The notes: a model not told the origin generated them from the sequence alone. 64,000 nt of DNA from Marinoscillum sp049115815 (GCA_049115815.1 JAGDZO010000021.1:62001-126000); one strand, 5' to 3'; positions 18,374-28,381 are shown, counted from the stretch's first letter. Translations and numbers: made by a program.

Positions 18374-19621
18374 TTACTTCCCTGAGAAATTGAGTCGAAA
18401 CATATTTAGGGCATTGAGTGCGCTAAATTTAATATTGAGATCTCTGTTCTTCGTAAAATTAAATTTTTTGGCGATGGTCTTATGCTTATCAGAATAGCCG
18501 ATCCAGACCGTTCCGACAGGTTTATCTTCTGTGCCGCCACCAGGCCCAGCAATGCCGCTTACAGATAAACCAACATCAGCCCCAAGTTTTTCTCTCACAC
18601 TTTTGGCCATTTGTAAGACTACATTTTCGCTTACCGCTCCTTCGGTTTCCATCTGCTCTCTATTCACATCCAATGAATTTACTTTCACATCATATGCATA
18701 AGAAACAATGCTTCCCATGTAATAGGTTGAACTGCCGGGAACAGAGGTCATCAAATGTGATATGTACCCACCGGTGCAGCTCTCCGCAAAGGCAATAGTC
18801 TGTCCACTTTTGAGGAGCATATCGCCTATGACAGCTTCCAGTTCATCATTATCAAATCCATAGACGTACGCATCAATAAGAGGGAGAAGTTTATCAATTT
18901 GTTCTCCAACATTTTGTTTCAATACATCAAGATCAGTGCCTATGGAAGTCAGTCTGAGCTTTACTTGTCCAAAGGTTGGAAGGTAGGCTAGCTTGATATT
19001 TTTTGGTAGGGCTTCTTCCCATTCTTTGATCATATCAGAGAGGTTGGACTCTGCGATCCCCACGGTTTTGACAATCTTGTGATAGATCACTCCATCTGTA
19101 AATCGCTCTTGGAGCATCGGTAGCACCGATTCTTCCATGATGCTCTTCATCTCATAAGGCACTCCGGGCATGGATACATAGATGGTGTCATCCTCATCAA
19201 ACCACATCCCCGGCGCAGTGCCAAGTTTGTTGGCTATTTTGGTGCAGTTTGCGGGAAGATCCGCCTGTTTTCTATTCACAGGAGTGACTTCTCTTCCACG
19301 AGCACTAAATAGCTGCACTAGATGATCCAATACGTCTTGGTGAAAAGTAAAACCAACACCAAAGTATTCGGCCAACAGAGGCTTGGTAAGATCATCACTT
19401 GTAGGTCCCAGTCCGCCAGTAATGAGCACCACATCAGCTCTTTCAGAGGATTCCTTTAGGCAAGTCAATATCTCTTCTCTGGTATCTCCAATGGTGATTT
19501 TCCGACGCACTTTGATGCCTATTTCATCCAGCTTGCCGCTGATCCAATGTGAGTTGGTATCTAAGGTTTGACCATATAGAATTTCATCTCCAATGGAAAT
19601 TATCTCTGCTTGTACTGCCAT
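18374..19621 (-). CDS. cinA: CinA family protein: putative molybdopterin-binding domain plus nicotinamide-nucleotide amidase
   Basis: This 415-residue two-domain protein has an N-terminal COG1058 MoCF-like domain (about 1-170; EIISIGDEILYGQTLDTNSH, ITGGLGPTSDDLT, MPGVPYEM), which in homologues has ADP-ribose or NMN-related pyrophosphatase activity. The C-terminal CinA/PncC domain (about 255-410; IAFAESCTGGYISHLMTSVPGSS) deamidates NMN for NAD salvage. The start is placed at 19621 (MAVQAEIISIGDE). An in-frame ATG at 19696 would add 25 unrelated residues and would lie upstream of a good -7 box. It is followed by the E2 gene, a pairing often seen in this phylum (recalled, not checked). Confidence 0.92.
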   Translation of the reverse strand: MAVQAEIISIGDEILYGQTLDTNSHWISGKLDEIGIKVRRKITIGDTREEILTCLKESSERADVVLITGGLGPTSDDLTKPLLAEYFGVGFTFHQDVLDHLVQLFSARGREVTPVNRKQADLPANCTKIANKLGTAPGMWFDEDDTIYVSMPGVPYEMKSIMEESVLPMLQERFTDGVIYHKIVKTVGIAESNLSDMIKEWEEALPKNIKLAYLPTFGQVKLRLTSIGTDLDVLKQNVGEQIDKLLPLIDAYVYGFDNDELEAVIGDMLLKSGQTIAFAESCTGGYISHLMTSVPGSSTYYMGSIVSYAYDVKVNSLDVNREQMETEGAVSENVVLQMAKSVREKLGADVGLSVSGIAGPGGGTEDKPVGTVWIGYSDKHKTIAKKFNFTKNRDLNIKFSALNALNMFRLNFSGK

Positions 19622-19638
19622 AGTTATCGAATTGCCAT

Positions 19639-19646
19639 CAAAAATA
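19639..19646 (-). promoter_or_regulatory. -7 promoter box of cinA
   Basis: Minus-strand TATTTTTG is a perfect TAnnTTTG box 18 bases upstream of the ATG at 19621, giving a leader of about 12 bases. It argues for the shorter cinA start. No clear -33 element is seen. Confidence 0.35.
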
Positions 19647-19877
19647 GTTATTTCAATGAATCGCTCTTGATGAATGTCCGGAAATTCACTGGTCACAAGA
19701 GAAAGGAATAACCACTTAAGTATCCACTAGCGCTTTATCTAATATTCTCGCAAGATTACATTGATTACCATCGAAAAGTTGTTGCATATTGACATGAGTA
19801 AGCGATATTTGATCAATAATTGGGAGAACTAAGATTTTGCCCATTATCATTGATTACTAAGGACTTAAAAGAGAAAT

Positions 19878-20597
19878 ATGAAATATTTAGGAATAATTGC
19901 AATAGCTATCATACTTAGCGCTTGTACAGCACAGCAAATACAGCAGGCCAAGCAAACCATAGGGGGATATCTCGAAGAATCAGATGAATTGACAGCTGAT
20001 CAAGTAGGCGCGGGGCTGAAAGAAGCGCTCGTAAAGGGAGCTGGAACGAGTGTTTCTAAGGCTTCCAGCACCAATGGTTTTTTTGGTAACCCTGCCATTA
20101 AAATTCCTTTTCCACCTGATGTCCAAAAAGTAGAGGATAAGCTGAGAAGCATAGGGCTTGGGGGCGAGGTGGATAAGTTTGTGAAGACGCTCAACCAAGG
20201 AGCAGAGCAAGCTGCTAAAGAAGCAAAACCAATTCTTGTAAGCGCCATTCAAGGTATGAGCATCCAGGATGCATGGGGAATCTTGAAGGGCGGAGACAAT
20301 GCTGCTACGGACTACCTTAAGCTCAAGACATCAGATCAGCTCACGGCAAAATTTAAGCCTATCATCAGCAAATCACTTAGCAATACCAATGCAACCAAGT
20401 ACTACGGAGACCTGATAAACACCTACAACAAGATCCCATTTGTGGACGATGTAAATCCCGATTTGGAAGATTATGCTACAGAAAGAGCGCTGCGAGGCCT
20501 TTTCATGCTGGTGGCTGATCAGGAGGCCGAAATAAGGAAAGACCCTGTCGCCAGGACGACAGAATTACTTAAAAGGGTTTTTGCTGAACAGGATTAG
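19878..20597 (+). CDS. DUF4197 domain lipoprotein
   Basis: This 239-residue protein has a lipoprotein signal ending in AIILSAC (lipobox LSAC, acylated Cys at 16) and then the DUF4197 fold. Conserved pieces are VGAGLKEALVKGAGTSVSKA, NPAIKIPFPPDVQKVEDKLR, GMSIQDAWGILKGGDNAATD and the C-terminal ALRGLFMLVADQEAEIRKDP. The family is widespread in Proteobacteria and Bacteroidota with no established biochemical role. It is probably anchored to the outer or inner membrane facing the periplasm. The gene is monocistronic, and no terminator hairpin is clear after it. Confidence 0.88.
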   Translation: MKYLGIIAIAIILSACTAQQIQQAKQTIGGYLEESDELTADQVGAGLKEALVKGAGTSVSKASSTNGFFGNPAIKIPFPPDVQKVEDKLRSIGLGGEVDKFVKTLNQGAEQAAKEAKPILVSAIQGMSIQDAWGILKGGDNAATDYLKLKTSDQLTAKFKPIISKSLSNTNATKYYGDLINTYNKIPFVDDVNPDLEDYATERALRGLFMLVADQEAEIRKDPVARTTELLKRVFAEQD

Positions 20598-20683
20598 GTA
20601 GGGTTTTTATGTTTTTGACCGTTAAAAAGTCATGACTCATCGAATGTGAGTGTAAAAACTAATCTGATACTTTCAGTTGTCCG

Positions 20684-20691
20684 TATATTTG
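20684..20691 (+). promoter_or_regulatory. Possible -7 box directly before the T9SS protein start
   Basis: TATATTTG matches TAnnTTTG exactly but ends only 4 bases before the ATG at 20696. Transcripts from it would be almost leaderless, or the true promoter is elsewhere. Confidence 0.25.
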
Positions 20692-20695
20692 TATT

Positions 20696-21829
20696 ATGAA
20701 AAGAATGAATTTTCATTTCACAGGATTTGTGCTCTTATTTCTTCTAATGGGCATAGAGGTGATGGGGCAGACTTCCCCTACCTACACGTCGGGAGGGTCA
20801 TGGAATACTCCCATTACTGGGCTTAACTTTCCAACGGTGAATATTGCAGACCAAGATGATGAACTTACCGCTTCGTCTTTAACTTTTGCTAGCTCCAACG
20901 CTCGATCGCTTACGGTAACAAGCGGTACATTGATCGTAACTGGAAGTGTAACTTTTGACGCTGGAAAAAGTAACGCAGAATTAACTGTAGGCGCTGGAGC
21001 TACCCTGATAATTTTGGGAGATTTAGAGATGGGCAAAAATCAAGCGGACGGTTCAGTGGATGGCAATGTAGTTGTTTTAGGATCAGTGACTGCCGCTGGG
21101 ACCGGCGGAGCTTTCGCTGGATCAGGTACTATCTATACTGATGGCGGGGTAGGTAATAATTTAACTACGGGAAATTCAGGTGGGGCTGTGACTATTGATG
21201 ATTTACTGTCTGGCGGGGATCCATTTCTGGAAGATGTACATGAATATGTAACTAATAACGGATCTGATCCGCTCCCTGTTAATCTCCTGTTTTTTGATGT
21301 TGCCAAAGATGCTGGAGCCTCTTTGACCTGGGCTACTGCTTCTGAAATAAACAATGACTACTTCTCTATCGAACGCTCTGAAGATGGTATTAATTTCTAT
21401 GAGATTGGTCAAGTTTCTGGGATTGGAAATTCGAGTAAAGTAGTGGAATACGCATACAATGATCCTTTTCCTGTTGCCGAAGTAGAATACTATAGATTGC
21501 TGCAAGTCGACTATGATGGTGGTTTTGAATACTTCGAAACCGAAAGGCTGGAACTATCCGCCAAATCTTCAAATCCTTCTCTATCAATACATGTTACCGA
21601 TGTTTGGAGTAGGGATTTTAATATTGTGTCTAATGAAGCGCTTTATATCAATCATGCCTTGATGATCAGCTTATCAGGCCAAGAGGTGTTTGATATGGGT
21701 ACTAAACTTGAGAAAACGGGCTTGTTTTCTTATCAGCTTAGCACTGCTGATCTGTCCAAAGGCTTGTATGTTTTGAAGCTCATCACCACCTCTGGTGATT
21801 CCTTCACAGAGAAGATCATCATCAATTAG
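20696..21829 (+). CDS. Secreted repeat-rich protein with a T9SS sorting domain
   Basis: This 377-residue protein begins with a signal peptide (about 1-25, ending MGQ). Residues 30-185 are rich in Gly, Thr, Ser and Ala with short beta-strand-like repeats (LTVTSGTLIVTGSVTFDAG), suggesting a beta-helix or surface repeat. Residues 195-290 are the module LTWATASEINNDYFSIERSE, common in Bacteroidota secreted proteins. The final 80 residues are a T9SS sorting domain ending LKLITTSGDSFTEKIIIN. The protein should be exported and anchored at the surface; its specific role is unknown. It converges with the subtilase gene, only 6 bases apart. Confidence 0.82.
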   Translation: MKRMNFHFTGFVLLFLLMGIEVMGQTSPTYTSGGSWNTPITGLNFPTVNIADQDDELTASSLTFASSNARSLTVTSGTLIVTGSVTFDAGKSNAELTVGAGATLIILGDLEMGKNQADGSVDGNVVVLGSVTAAGTGGAFAGSGTIYTDGGVGNNLTTGNSGGAVTIDDLLSGGDPFLEDVHEYVTNNGSDPLPVNLLFFDVAKDAGASLTWATASEINNDYFSIERSEDGINFYEIGQVSGIGNSSKVVEYAYNDPFPVAEVEYYRLLQVDYDGGFEYFETERLELSAKSSNPSLSIHVTDVWSRDFNIVSNEALYINHALMISLSGQEVFDMGTKLEKTGLFSYQLSTADLSKGLYVLKLITTSGDSFTEKIIIN

Positions 21830-21835
21830 TAGTCC

Positions 21836-24800
21836 CTACTTTTTTATTATCAATCGCTGGGCGTTTAGCGCCATATCCGACTGAATAAAATAAATACCAT
21901 CAGCCAAACTGGATAGGTCTATGGTCGTTTCAGATAAATTGGATTCAATAATGAATACAACTTTTCCCATAAGGTCTGTAATAGTGATTCTTTCCTGAGG
22001 TGATTTATTGATATAGACTAAACCTGTAGATGGGTTGGGGTAAATTGATATGCTTTTCTCACTAGTGCCTAATGCGCTATTTTCTATTCTAGTTGGCAGA
22101 ACCACGTATTTGATGATTTCTTCTATTTCGCAACCTTCTGGATTTACACCTGAAACCCGTACCTCGTGTATGGCTTCTTCATTGAGATAAATAGTTGGGC
22201 TGGCTACTGTTTCTATCAACTCTGAATCGAGAAACCACTGATATGAGGAAAGCATCGCGCTAGTTGTGAAATTGACAAAATTCTCCTCATCCAAATAGAG
22301 CGTATCAGGGGAGGCGTCTATTGTTACCTGAGCGTCTAAAGTGGTAATATTTACCTCTAATGCCGCAGATGGCAATATACTGTCAAGACCTACCAGATAG
22401 ATAGTGGTGTCTTGACTCAGGGTCATTTCTAGGGACTGCCCTTTGGTAATAAGTTGCGAGAGTGCCATATCGGCATAGAAACCAAAATAGTTCCCATCAC
22501 TTGGAGCCAGAACAAACGGAGCGCCTTTGCATGGAGGATTAAAACTTACAGATGGAGTATTTGAAATTGAAAAATTAACGCTTCTCGATATTGAGTCCAT
22601 ACATCCTGTGGTATTACTTACAACCAACGAGAAATCTATGCTGTTGCCAGTAATCGCAACAGAGAGGGTGTCTTGGACACCAGCTAATTGATTACCGAGA
22701 TACCATTTTTGGTTCGATATGTTATCTGTTGTGTTGATCAACCAAGCACTTAATGTTTCCGCATCCACGTCCGGTACGATTTCATAAGTAATATCAGGCA
22801 CATCTAGATTGACTCGTAAGGGTACTCGGAAACTCTCGATACCGCTTAACCTGCTGGCTACATAAAATAGCGTGTCACTTGTAATATCTCTAAGCCAAAT
22901 TGATCTGTTGGTAGCTATGGGTGTAATAGCCTCGGAGGAATTATAAAGTGAGATAGTATCTGCATTGATAGCAAAAAGTCTGATAGAATCATTTGGACAG
23001 ATGTTCTGATCTAACAACGTTGGAACCTCAGGTCTTCGGACAACTAATAAGTTTTGTGAAACACTGGATACACAACCTTGCGTGGTGGTAGCTGTCAGCT
23101 GGATGGTATATGATCCCGTGGTGTGATAATTGAGAGTTGGATGCTGCAGAGTAGTTTGATTTCCATTCCCAAAATCCCAATTCCAGGAAACTGCATTGGG
23201 ACTCATGTCAGTGAAAGTAACGCTATTAATCTCCTCTTCGAGATACAAGGTGTCTGTGGACATTTCGAATTGTGCGTTAGAGGCTTCAATGAGTACTTCA
23301 ATTCGCTTAAGACTTTCTTCAACTGAGCTATCAATTTTTGCCAGATAGAAATTGGAGTCCGCATTCATAGCAGGCAGGGGGAGTGTTTTTCCAGATCCTA
23401 GAAGGTTTTGACCTAATACGTCGGAATAGAAATTGTACGATGATTCTCCATTGGGGTCCAAGGTGGTGGATTCTTCTGGACAGATTTTTACAGATTCTTG
23501 AAATTCTGGATTTTCTAGAAACGTTTGATAGGCCGTTTTTCCTTCTTCTATTGCCGCTAATAATTGAGGCAGCGTGCTACCAAAGGCAATGACAAATCCC
23601 AATCGTTCACTTGCAATAGGTCCAATATCCATAGAGTCAACTGTCAGAATGGTGGCTATATCGTTTCCATTTCCAGAAAGGCCAGCATTGTCATGAGTGC
23701 CATTGAGAAGTGTAACTATATCTTGATCTGATAAGGAACCAACAACATCTGAAGTATTACCATTGTGATCAGCCAAATCAAATGTGTAGTTTGATGAGGG
23801 TAAGTTGGTTATTGCTGCTATGCCAGAATAGATGGTGCTGTCCGACCTTAGACTAATCAAAACTTCATTATCTGAGTCAAAGTAAGCTCTATCAGTAGAG
23901 TCGTGAGACAATTCCCAATCTATGTAAAGACCCATGCTCAGGTTCTCAAGGGCTGTATTGGAATTATTGGCCAAGCGGTAATCCTGTATCAGGTAATCCT
24001 TATTGGTATTGGTAATGTTGTTTTGTTCTATTGTTAGTCCTATAGGATCATCACTTAATTCATCACTATAGATTGCTGAAGCATGGAATTCGGGAGTAGA
24101 ATAGTTTTTCCAAACCATTGGAAATTCATTTACAAAGTCTAAATCGGCAGTAAAGTCACTGACGGAGTTGGGCAGGTTGTCTGAGATTTTTCCTGAAGAA
24201 TCTTTCACAAATATTCCCATTCGATACGCTCTGGTATCATTCTTCCATCTCAGTCCAAAACCTTGACTAGGTGTATCGTAAGGTGATCCGAGCTGGCCTT
24301 CTCCATCGACTGTTATCGTTAATCGGCCATTGTCAATGTCTTTCTTGTCTTCATTGGTGGTGAACGTGAAGATATGATAATCTTCATATTCTCCATCTTG
24401 CAGTGAGATGGTGAAGTCTATTTTTGTTTTTTCAGGAACATTTGAAGCTACTTTAATACCTCCCAGAATCACTTCATAGTCTGCCAATGTCTCTAGCCTC
24501 CCGATTTCTTGTGATGGATTGGTGAAAGAGACAAATTGAGAGTTGGATGAAATTCTTAGTGTAAGCGAATCTGTAGGCTTTAAATAATTAACCAATTTAA
24601 AACTATAAGCCAAAGTGTCTCCTGGATTAATAGTATCATCAATTTCGTTCAATATACGAGTCAGATCGAGTACTCTTACGGACTTACTTTGGGTATTGGT
24701 GACAGCTTTCTGGATATTCAGGCGTCCATAACCAAGTAGGTTTTGATAGGAGGGATTTACTTCATTAATTGGATCGGAATTTACACGCAGTTGCTCCATG

Positions 24801-25984
24801 ATCTGAACGGCACTAAACTCTGGAAAAACCGATTTGACAAGGGCTGCCGCACCTGCGACCATAGGGGCGCTATACGATGTGCCATTATCGGTAGCATATC
24901 CGTTTTGTTTAAATGTTGAATAGACATTGCTACCGGGGGCAGAAATATCTATGGTTTCATTGAAAGTGGAGAAACTCGCCTTGGTGTCATCAAGATTGGT
25001 CGCCCCCACGGATAAAACGTGATCGAAAGCCGCAGGGTAGAAACGTTCGTTTACATTGGAATTTCCAGCAGCAGCAACCACTACTACATTTTTCTCCAGT
25101 ACCGCATAGTCGATGATGTCTTGTCCAAATTGGCTAAAGAATGAAGCAGAACCATAAGAGAGATTGACGATATCAATTCCCATATCGGCTGCATAGAGTA
25201 TGGCTTCATAACCAGCATCAATCAGCCCCGTGCTCTCATTGTATGCCTTCAATGCTGCTATTTTACTATTGAATCCAATGCCAGACATCCCAATGCCATT
25301 ATCCGTAGCAGCAGATGCTATTCCACCTACTCTGTTACCATGAAAGCTTCGCATCGTCAATGCGCTGGTGTCCTTTTGAGAGAAATCGTATCCTCGATAG
25401 TCATCAACATATCCGTTTGCATCGTCATCAATGCCGTTTGGGGGATCATTTTCATTGATCCACACTTGTGGAATGATGTCTTCATGGTCAAAGTCCAACC
25501 CCGAATCGATGATACCTATGGTAATGTTTGAACTCCCTCGCGTGACATCCCAAGCTTCAAAAGCCTTGATCACCTCTAGGTACGCCTGTCTGGAATCCGA
25601 AGCGCTAGGATCGTTTGGTACATATTGTAATGTGTGTAAAGGCAGAGGTTCCGCATAAATCACATTGGTATATCCACTGAGGGAGTCACAAAGTGCTAGC
25701 ACATCGGTGCCTTCTGATATGGTCACTTTGTATATACCATCCAAAACTGATCTTCCTGATCGCGCATTGGATGCTTTATTTTTTAAGGGGGCATAATCAA
25801 CTAATTCAGGAAAGTTGGAAAACTGGAATCGTTGATTATCAGCTACTCGGGAGGAGGCCAGATTTTCATCTAATTTGATGTACAATATATCCTTCCTGAA
25901 GTTTTCTTGTGCCTGACAGGCATAATCAACCACATAGGCAGTCAGTAGTAAATAGAGACCATATCGGAGTACAAAAAATCGCAT
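21836..25984 (-). CDS. Secreted subtilisin-like (S8) serine protease with PKD and T9SS sorting domains
   Basis: This 1382-residue secreted protease has a signal peptide (about 1-25), a propeptide-like region (30-125) and an S8 catalytic domain (about 145-480) with triad D160 (IGIIDSGLD), H215 (SFHGNRVGG) and S370 (NGTSYSAP); the oxyanion Asn is N308. After that come a long beta-rich region, a PKD domain near 960-1030 (VSWNWDFGNG, HTTGSYTIQLTATT), further Ig-like modules, and a C-terminal T9SS domain (SISIYPNPSTGLVYI, ending RLIIKK). Its start is chosen at 25984 (MRFFVLRYG); a longer frame to 26128 runs into the SDR gene. The ATG overlaps the SDR stop by one base (TAATG), indicating translational coupling. 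Confidence 0.93.
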   Translation of the reverse strand: MRFFVLRYGLYLLLTAYVVDYACQAQENFRKDILYIKLDENLASSRVADNQRFQFSNFPELVDYAPLKNKASNARSGRSVLDGIYKVTISEGTDVLALCDSLSGYTNVIYAEPLPLHTLQYVPNDPSASDSRQAYLEVIKAFEAWDVTRGSSNITIGIIDSGLDFDHEDIIPQVWINENDPPNGIDDDANGYVDDYRGYDFSQKDTSALTMRSFHGNRVGGIASAATDNGIGMSGIGFNSKIAALKAYNESTGLIDAGYEAILYAADMGIDIVNLSYGSASFFSQFGQDIIDYAVLEKNVVVVAAAGNSNVNERFYPAAFDHVLSVGATNLDDTKASFSTFNETIDISAPGSNVYSTFKQNGYATDNGTSYSAPMVAGAAALVKSVFPEFSAVQIMEQLRVNSDPINEVNPSYQNLLGYGRLNIQKAVTNTQSKSVRVLDLTRILNEIDDTINPGDTLAYSFKLVNYLKPTDSLTLRISSNSQFVSFTNPSQEIGRLETLADYEVILGGIKVASNVPEKTKIDFTISLQDGEYEDYHIFTFTTNEDKKDIDNGRLTITVDGEGQLGSPYDTPSQGFGLRWKNDTRAYRMGIFVKDSSGKISDNLPNSVSDFTADLDFVNEFPMVWKNYSTPEFHASAIYSDELSDDPIGLTIEQNNITNTNKDYLIQDYRLANNSNTALENLSMGLYIDWELSHDSTDRAYFDSDNEVLISLRSDSTIYSGIAAITNLPSSNYTFDLADHNGNTSDVVGSLSDQDIVTLLNGTHDNAGLSGNGNDIATILTVDSMDIGPIASERLGFVIAFGSTLPQLLAAIEEGKTAYQTFLENPEFQESVKICPEESTTLDPNGESSYNFYSDVLGQNLLGSGKTLPLPAMNADSNFYLAKIDSSVEESLKRIEVLIEASNAQFEMSTDTLYLEEEINSVTFTDMSPNAVSWNWDFGNGNQTTLQHPTLNYHTTGSYTIQLTATTTQGCVSSVSQNLLVVRRPEVPTLLDQNICPNDSIRLFAINADTISLYNSSEAITPIATNRSIWLRDITSDTLFYVASRLSGIESFRVPLRVNLDVPDITYEIVPDVDAETLSAWLINTTDNISNQKWYLGNQLAGVQDTLSVAITGNSIDFSLVVSNTTGCMDSISRSVNFSISNTPSVSFNPPCKGAPFVLAPSDGNYFGFYADMALSQLITKGQSLEMTLSQDTTIYLVGLDSILPSAALEVNITTLDAQVTIDASPDTLYLDEENFVNFTTSAMLSSYQWFLDSELIETVASPTIYLNEEAIHEVRVSGVNPEGCEIEEIIKYVVLPTRIENSALGTSEKSISIYPNPSTGLVYINKSPQERITITDLMGKVVFIIESNLSETTIDLSSLADGIYFIQSDMALNAQRLIIKK

Positions 25985-26781
25985 TAGGTTACTGCCGCTT
26001 TTCTGACAATGCGTGAAAAAATGGATGGAAAAAATCGTTTCATATATATAGCTGCTACCTCTTTCGTTCCTCCAATATAAACTTCTTCTTTGTCTTTTTT
26101 GATAGCACTTAAAATCTGCTTTGCACAATCTTCAGCGCTCAAGCCATTTGCTTGCGCATCATCCATGGTGTTTTGCTTGCTCCCGTCTCCCGTTAGAGCG
26201 TTGATGCTAATCTGTGTTTTGATAAAACCTGGAAGTATGATACTCACTTTCAAATTGTCTTCATGATGCTCTGATCTCAATGAATCATAAAAGCCATGTA
26301 GTGCATGCTTGGAAGCCGCATAAGAAGATCTAAATGGGGTACTAATGATGCCAACTGCCGAGGTGATGATTACCTGGTGTCCAGTTTTGCGTTCGATCAT
26401 ACTAGGTAATAACGCTTTGGTCAGAGCTATAGTGCCAAAGTAGTTGACTTCCATGATTTTGCGATCCACTTCTATGTCGGTATCTATCACTTTGCCTCGT
26501 TGGCTTATTCCTCCACAGTTGATCAAAACATCAATATGACCAAACAGACTTTCGGCTTCTTTAGCTTTGGTTTGAATGTTTGATGCGTCTGCCAAATCCA
26601 AAGTCATAACCTTAACTTTCTCCTTGTTATCACAAGCGGCCTTTACGCGTTCCAATTCTGAGAGTCGCCGTGCTGCCAGAATAAGTTTCGCCCCCTCAAT
26701 GGCTAATTGATAGGCCAGCGCCTCTCCAATCCCAGAAGATGCGCCTGTGACCATTACAACTTGATCTTTGATTTTGCTCAT
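25984..26781 (-). CDS. Short-chain dehydrogenase/reductase (SDR family)
   Basis: This 265-residue NAD(P)-dependent oxidoreductase shows TGASSGIGEA (cofactor-binding TGxxxGxG, residues 13-20), INCGGIS (NAG-like structural motif, with C in place of A), catalytic Ser-Ala in ITSAVGIIS, and YAASKHA (YxxxK). It belongs to the classical DHRS7-like SDRs with a C-terminal hydrophobic/basic tail (ERFFPSIFSRIVRKAA-like), which may be membrane associating. The substrate is unknown. It lies 23 bases after folA and overlaps the subtilase start by one base, so fmt-independent folA, SDR and protease could form one message. Confidence 0.9.
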   Translation of the reverse strand: MSKIKDQVVMVTGASSGIGEALAYQLAIEGAKLILAARRLSELERVKAACDNKEKVKVMTLDLADASNIQTKAKEAESLFGHIDVLINCGGISQRGKVIDTDIEVDRKIMEVNYFGTIALTKALLPSMIERKTGHQVIITSAVGIISTPFRSSYAASKHALHGFYDSLRSEHHEDNLKVSIILPGFIKTQISINALTGDGSKQNTMDDAQANGLSAEDCAKQILSAIKKDKEEVYIGGTKEVAAIYMKRFFPSIFSRIVRKAAVT

Positions 26782-26804
26782 GATACGGTCTTTGATATTT
26801 GGTT

Positions 26805-27305
26805 TTATACCCGTGAATAAGTCACAAAGTCAAACGAAAATTTATGCTTAGGGTCAACTGGATGATGTTTTCTGGAGACTTCCTTCCATATGGTTTTGTC
26901 AAATTCCGGAAAGAAAGTGTCACCATCAAATGAGCCGTCAATTTCTGTCAAATATATGGTTTCAGCTACTTCGAGTCCCATTTGATATATTTCTCCTCCA
27001 CCAATGATGAAAGCTTCAGTTTCATTCGCCTGTGAGGCTATAGTTAATGCGTCTTCTAGCGAGTTGGTAACCTGAGCTCCTTCAGCATCAAAGTGCTCTT
27101 GTCTTGTGATAACAACATTTGGCCTGTTAGGCAATGGTCTGAATTTGTGAGGTAAGGATTCGAAATTTCTTCTCCCCATAATCACATGATGTTGCTCAGT
27201 AGTGTTTTTGAAAAACTGAAAATCGTCTGGAAGGTGCCATGGGATATCATTGTCTTTACCAATACATCTATTGGTTCCCATTGCTGCTATCATCGATATT
27301 TTCAT
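26805..27305 (-). CDS. folA: Dihydrofolate reductase
   Basis: This 166-residue enzyme regenerates tetrahydrofolate from dihydrofolate with NADPH and is the usual trimethoprim target. Visible motifs are IAAMGTNRCIGKDNDIPWHL, the acidic active-site residue in LPDDFQFFKNTT, VIMGRRNFESLP, and the IIGGGEIYQMGL nucleotide-binding loop. The start at 27305 (MKISMIAAMG) fits the family; an in-frame ATG nine codons upstream adds unrelated residues. Folate metabolism recurs in the window with fmt upstream on the same strand and with metH/metF at 56-62 kb. Confidence 0.95.
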   Translation of the reverse strand: MKISMIAAMGTNRCIGKDNDIPWHLPDDFQFFKNTTEQHHVIMGRRNFESLPHKFRPLPNRPNVVITRQEHFDAEGAQVTNSLEDALTIASQANETEAFIIGGGEIYQMGLEVAETIYLTEIDGSFDGDTFFPEFDKTIWKEVSRKHHPVDPKHKFSFDFVTYSRV

Positions 27306-27448
27306 ACTTGGTATTGGTGTTTGTTGATTCAAAGAAAACTAAACGCATTGATAACTAACCCTTAATTTAAGTGTTTCGAAAAGCCTTTTCCTTTCATTTT
27401 GAAAGGTTCGAATTTGTCAACTTTTCTAAGAAACTTCAGTCTTGATTC

Positions 27449-28381
27449 TCAATTTGACGAGTCCCAATGGTATCCCCTAAGGAAATCAGCTGTTTTCATT
27501 CTTTTCTTGCCCTGCAATTGAATTTCCATTAGTCTTAAGCTACCATCTTCTGTTTTGACGTCAATATAGTTTTTGCCATCTGAGTGGAACGTTCCGGGAG
27601 CGCTACTATAATTTTGGTCACTTATTTTGGCTTCATATATTTTCATGGTTTGGTCACGAAATTTGGTCCAAGCGGCAGGGTACGGATTCAGCCCTCGGAT
27701 AAAATCATTGATCCGTTGACCGGTTTGATTCCAACTGATCTCACAATCCTCTTTGAAGATTTTAGGTGCATGTTTGGTGTCTGTAGTGTGAATCTGTGGT
27801 TTCAACTCATACTCTCCCGAAGAAATGGTTTCGACCGTCTTGAGAAGGAGTTCTGCTCCTTTGTGCATCAATCTCTCATAGAGGGTGCCGACGTTATCAT
27901 CACTTAGGATAGGTTCTTTTTCTTGAAAGAGAATGTTTCCAGTATCTATTTCATGCTTTAGTTTGAAGGTCGTTACACCTGTCTCCTTTTCGCCATTTAT
28001 AATCGCCCAATTAATAGGAGCCGCGCCGCGGTAGTTAGGAAGGAGAGAAGCATGAAGATTATAAGAACCCAGTGGTGGCATATCCCAAACTGCTACCGGC
28101 AGCATCCGAAAAGCAACCACAATCTGTAGATCAGCTTTAAAACTTGCCAATTCTTCTAAGAATTCTGGTGACTTGAGGTTGGTAGGTTGAAGGATGGGTA
28201 AATCTGCCGTCAGCGCGTAATCTTTAACAGCTGAAGTGCCCAGTTTTTTGCCTCGACCCTTAGGTTTATCAGGCGCTGTGACCACCGCCACAATGTTGTA
28301 GCCCGATTCAACCAGTTTTTGTAATCCGGGAACTGCAAACTCTGGAGTTCCCATAAAGATGATCCTTAATTTTTCCTTCAT
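27449..28381 (-). CDS. fmt: Methionyl-tRNA formyltransferase
   Basis: This 310-residue enzyme transfers a formyl group from 10-formyl-tetrahydrofolate to the initiator Met-tRNA. The N-terminal formyltransferase domain has IIFMGTPEFAVPGL, the catalytic HASLLPNYRGAAPINWAI (Asn-His-Asp set with EIDTG), and a loop GRGKKLG at the tRNA-binding site. The C-terminal OB-like domain (about 205-310) includes GLNPYPAAWT. Length and motifs are complete. It is 143 bases upstream of folA on the same strand; a short hairpin in between (27390-27406) has no T tract, so read-through is possible. Confidence 0.96.
   Translation of the reverse strand: MKEKLRIIFMGTPEFAVPGLQKLVESGYNIVAVVTAPDKPKGRGKKLGTSAVKDYALTADLPILQPTNLKSPEFLEELASFKADLQIVVAFRMLPVAVWDMPPLGSYNLHASLLPNYRGAAPINWAIINGEKETGVTTFKLKHEIDTGNILFQEKEPILSDDNVGTLYERLMHKGAELLLKTVETISSGEYELKPQIHTTDTKHAPKIFKEDCEISWNQTGQRINDFIRGLNPYPAAWTKFRDQTMKIYEAKISDQNYSSAPGTFHSDGKNYIDVKTEDGSLRLMEIQLQGKKRMKTADFLRGYHWDSSN

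Noticed and set aside
27390..27406. Hairpin CCTTTCA-TTT-TGAAAGG between fmt and folA as a terminator
   Set aside because: The stem is only 7 bp and AT-rich and no T tract follows on the transcribed strand.
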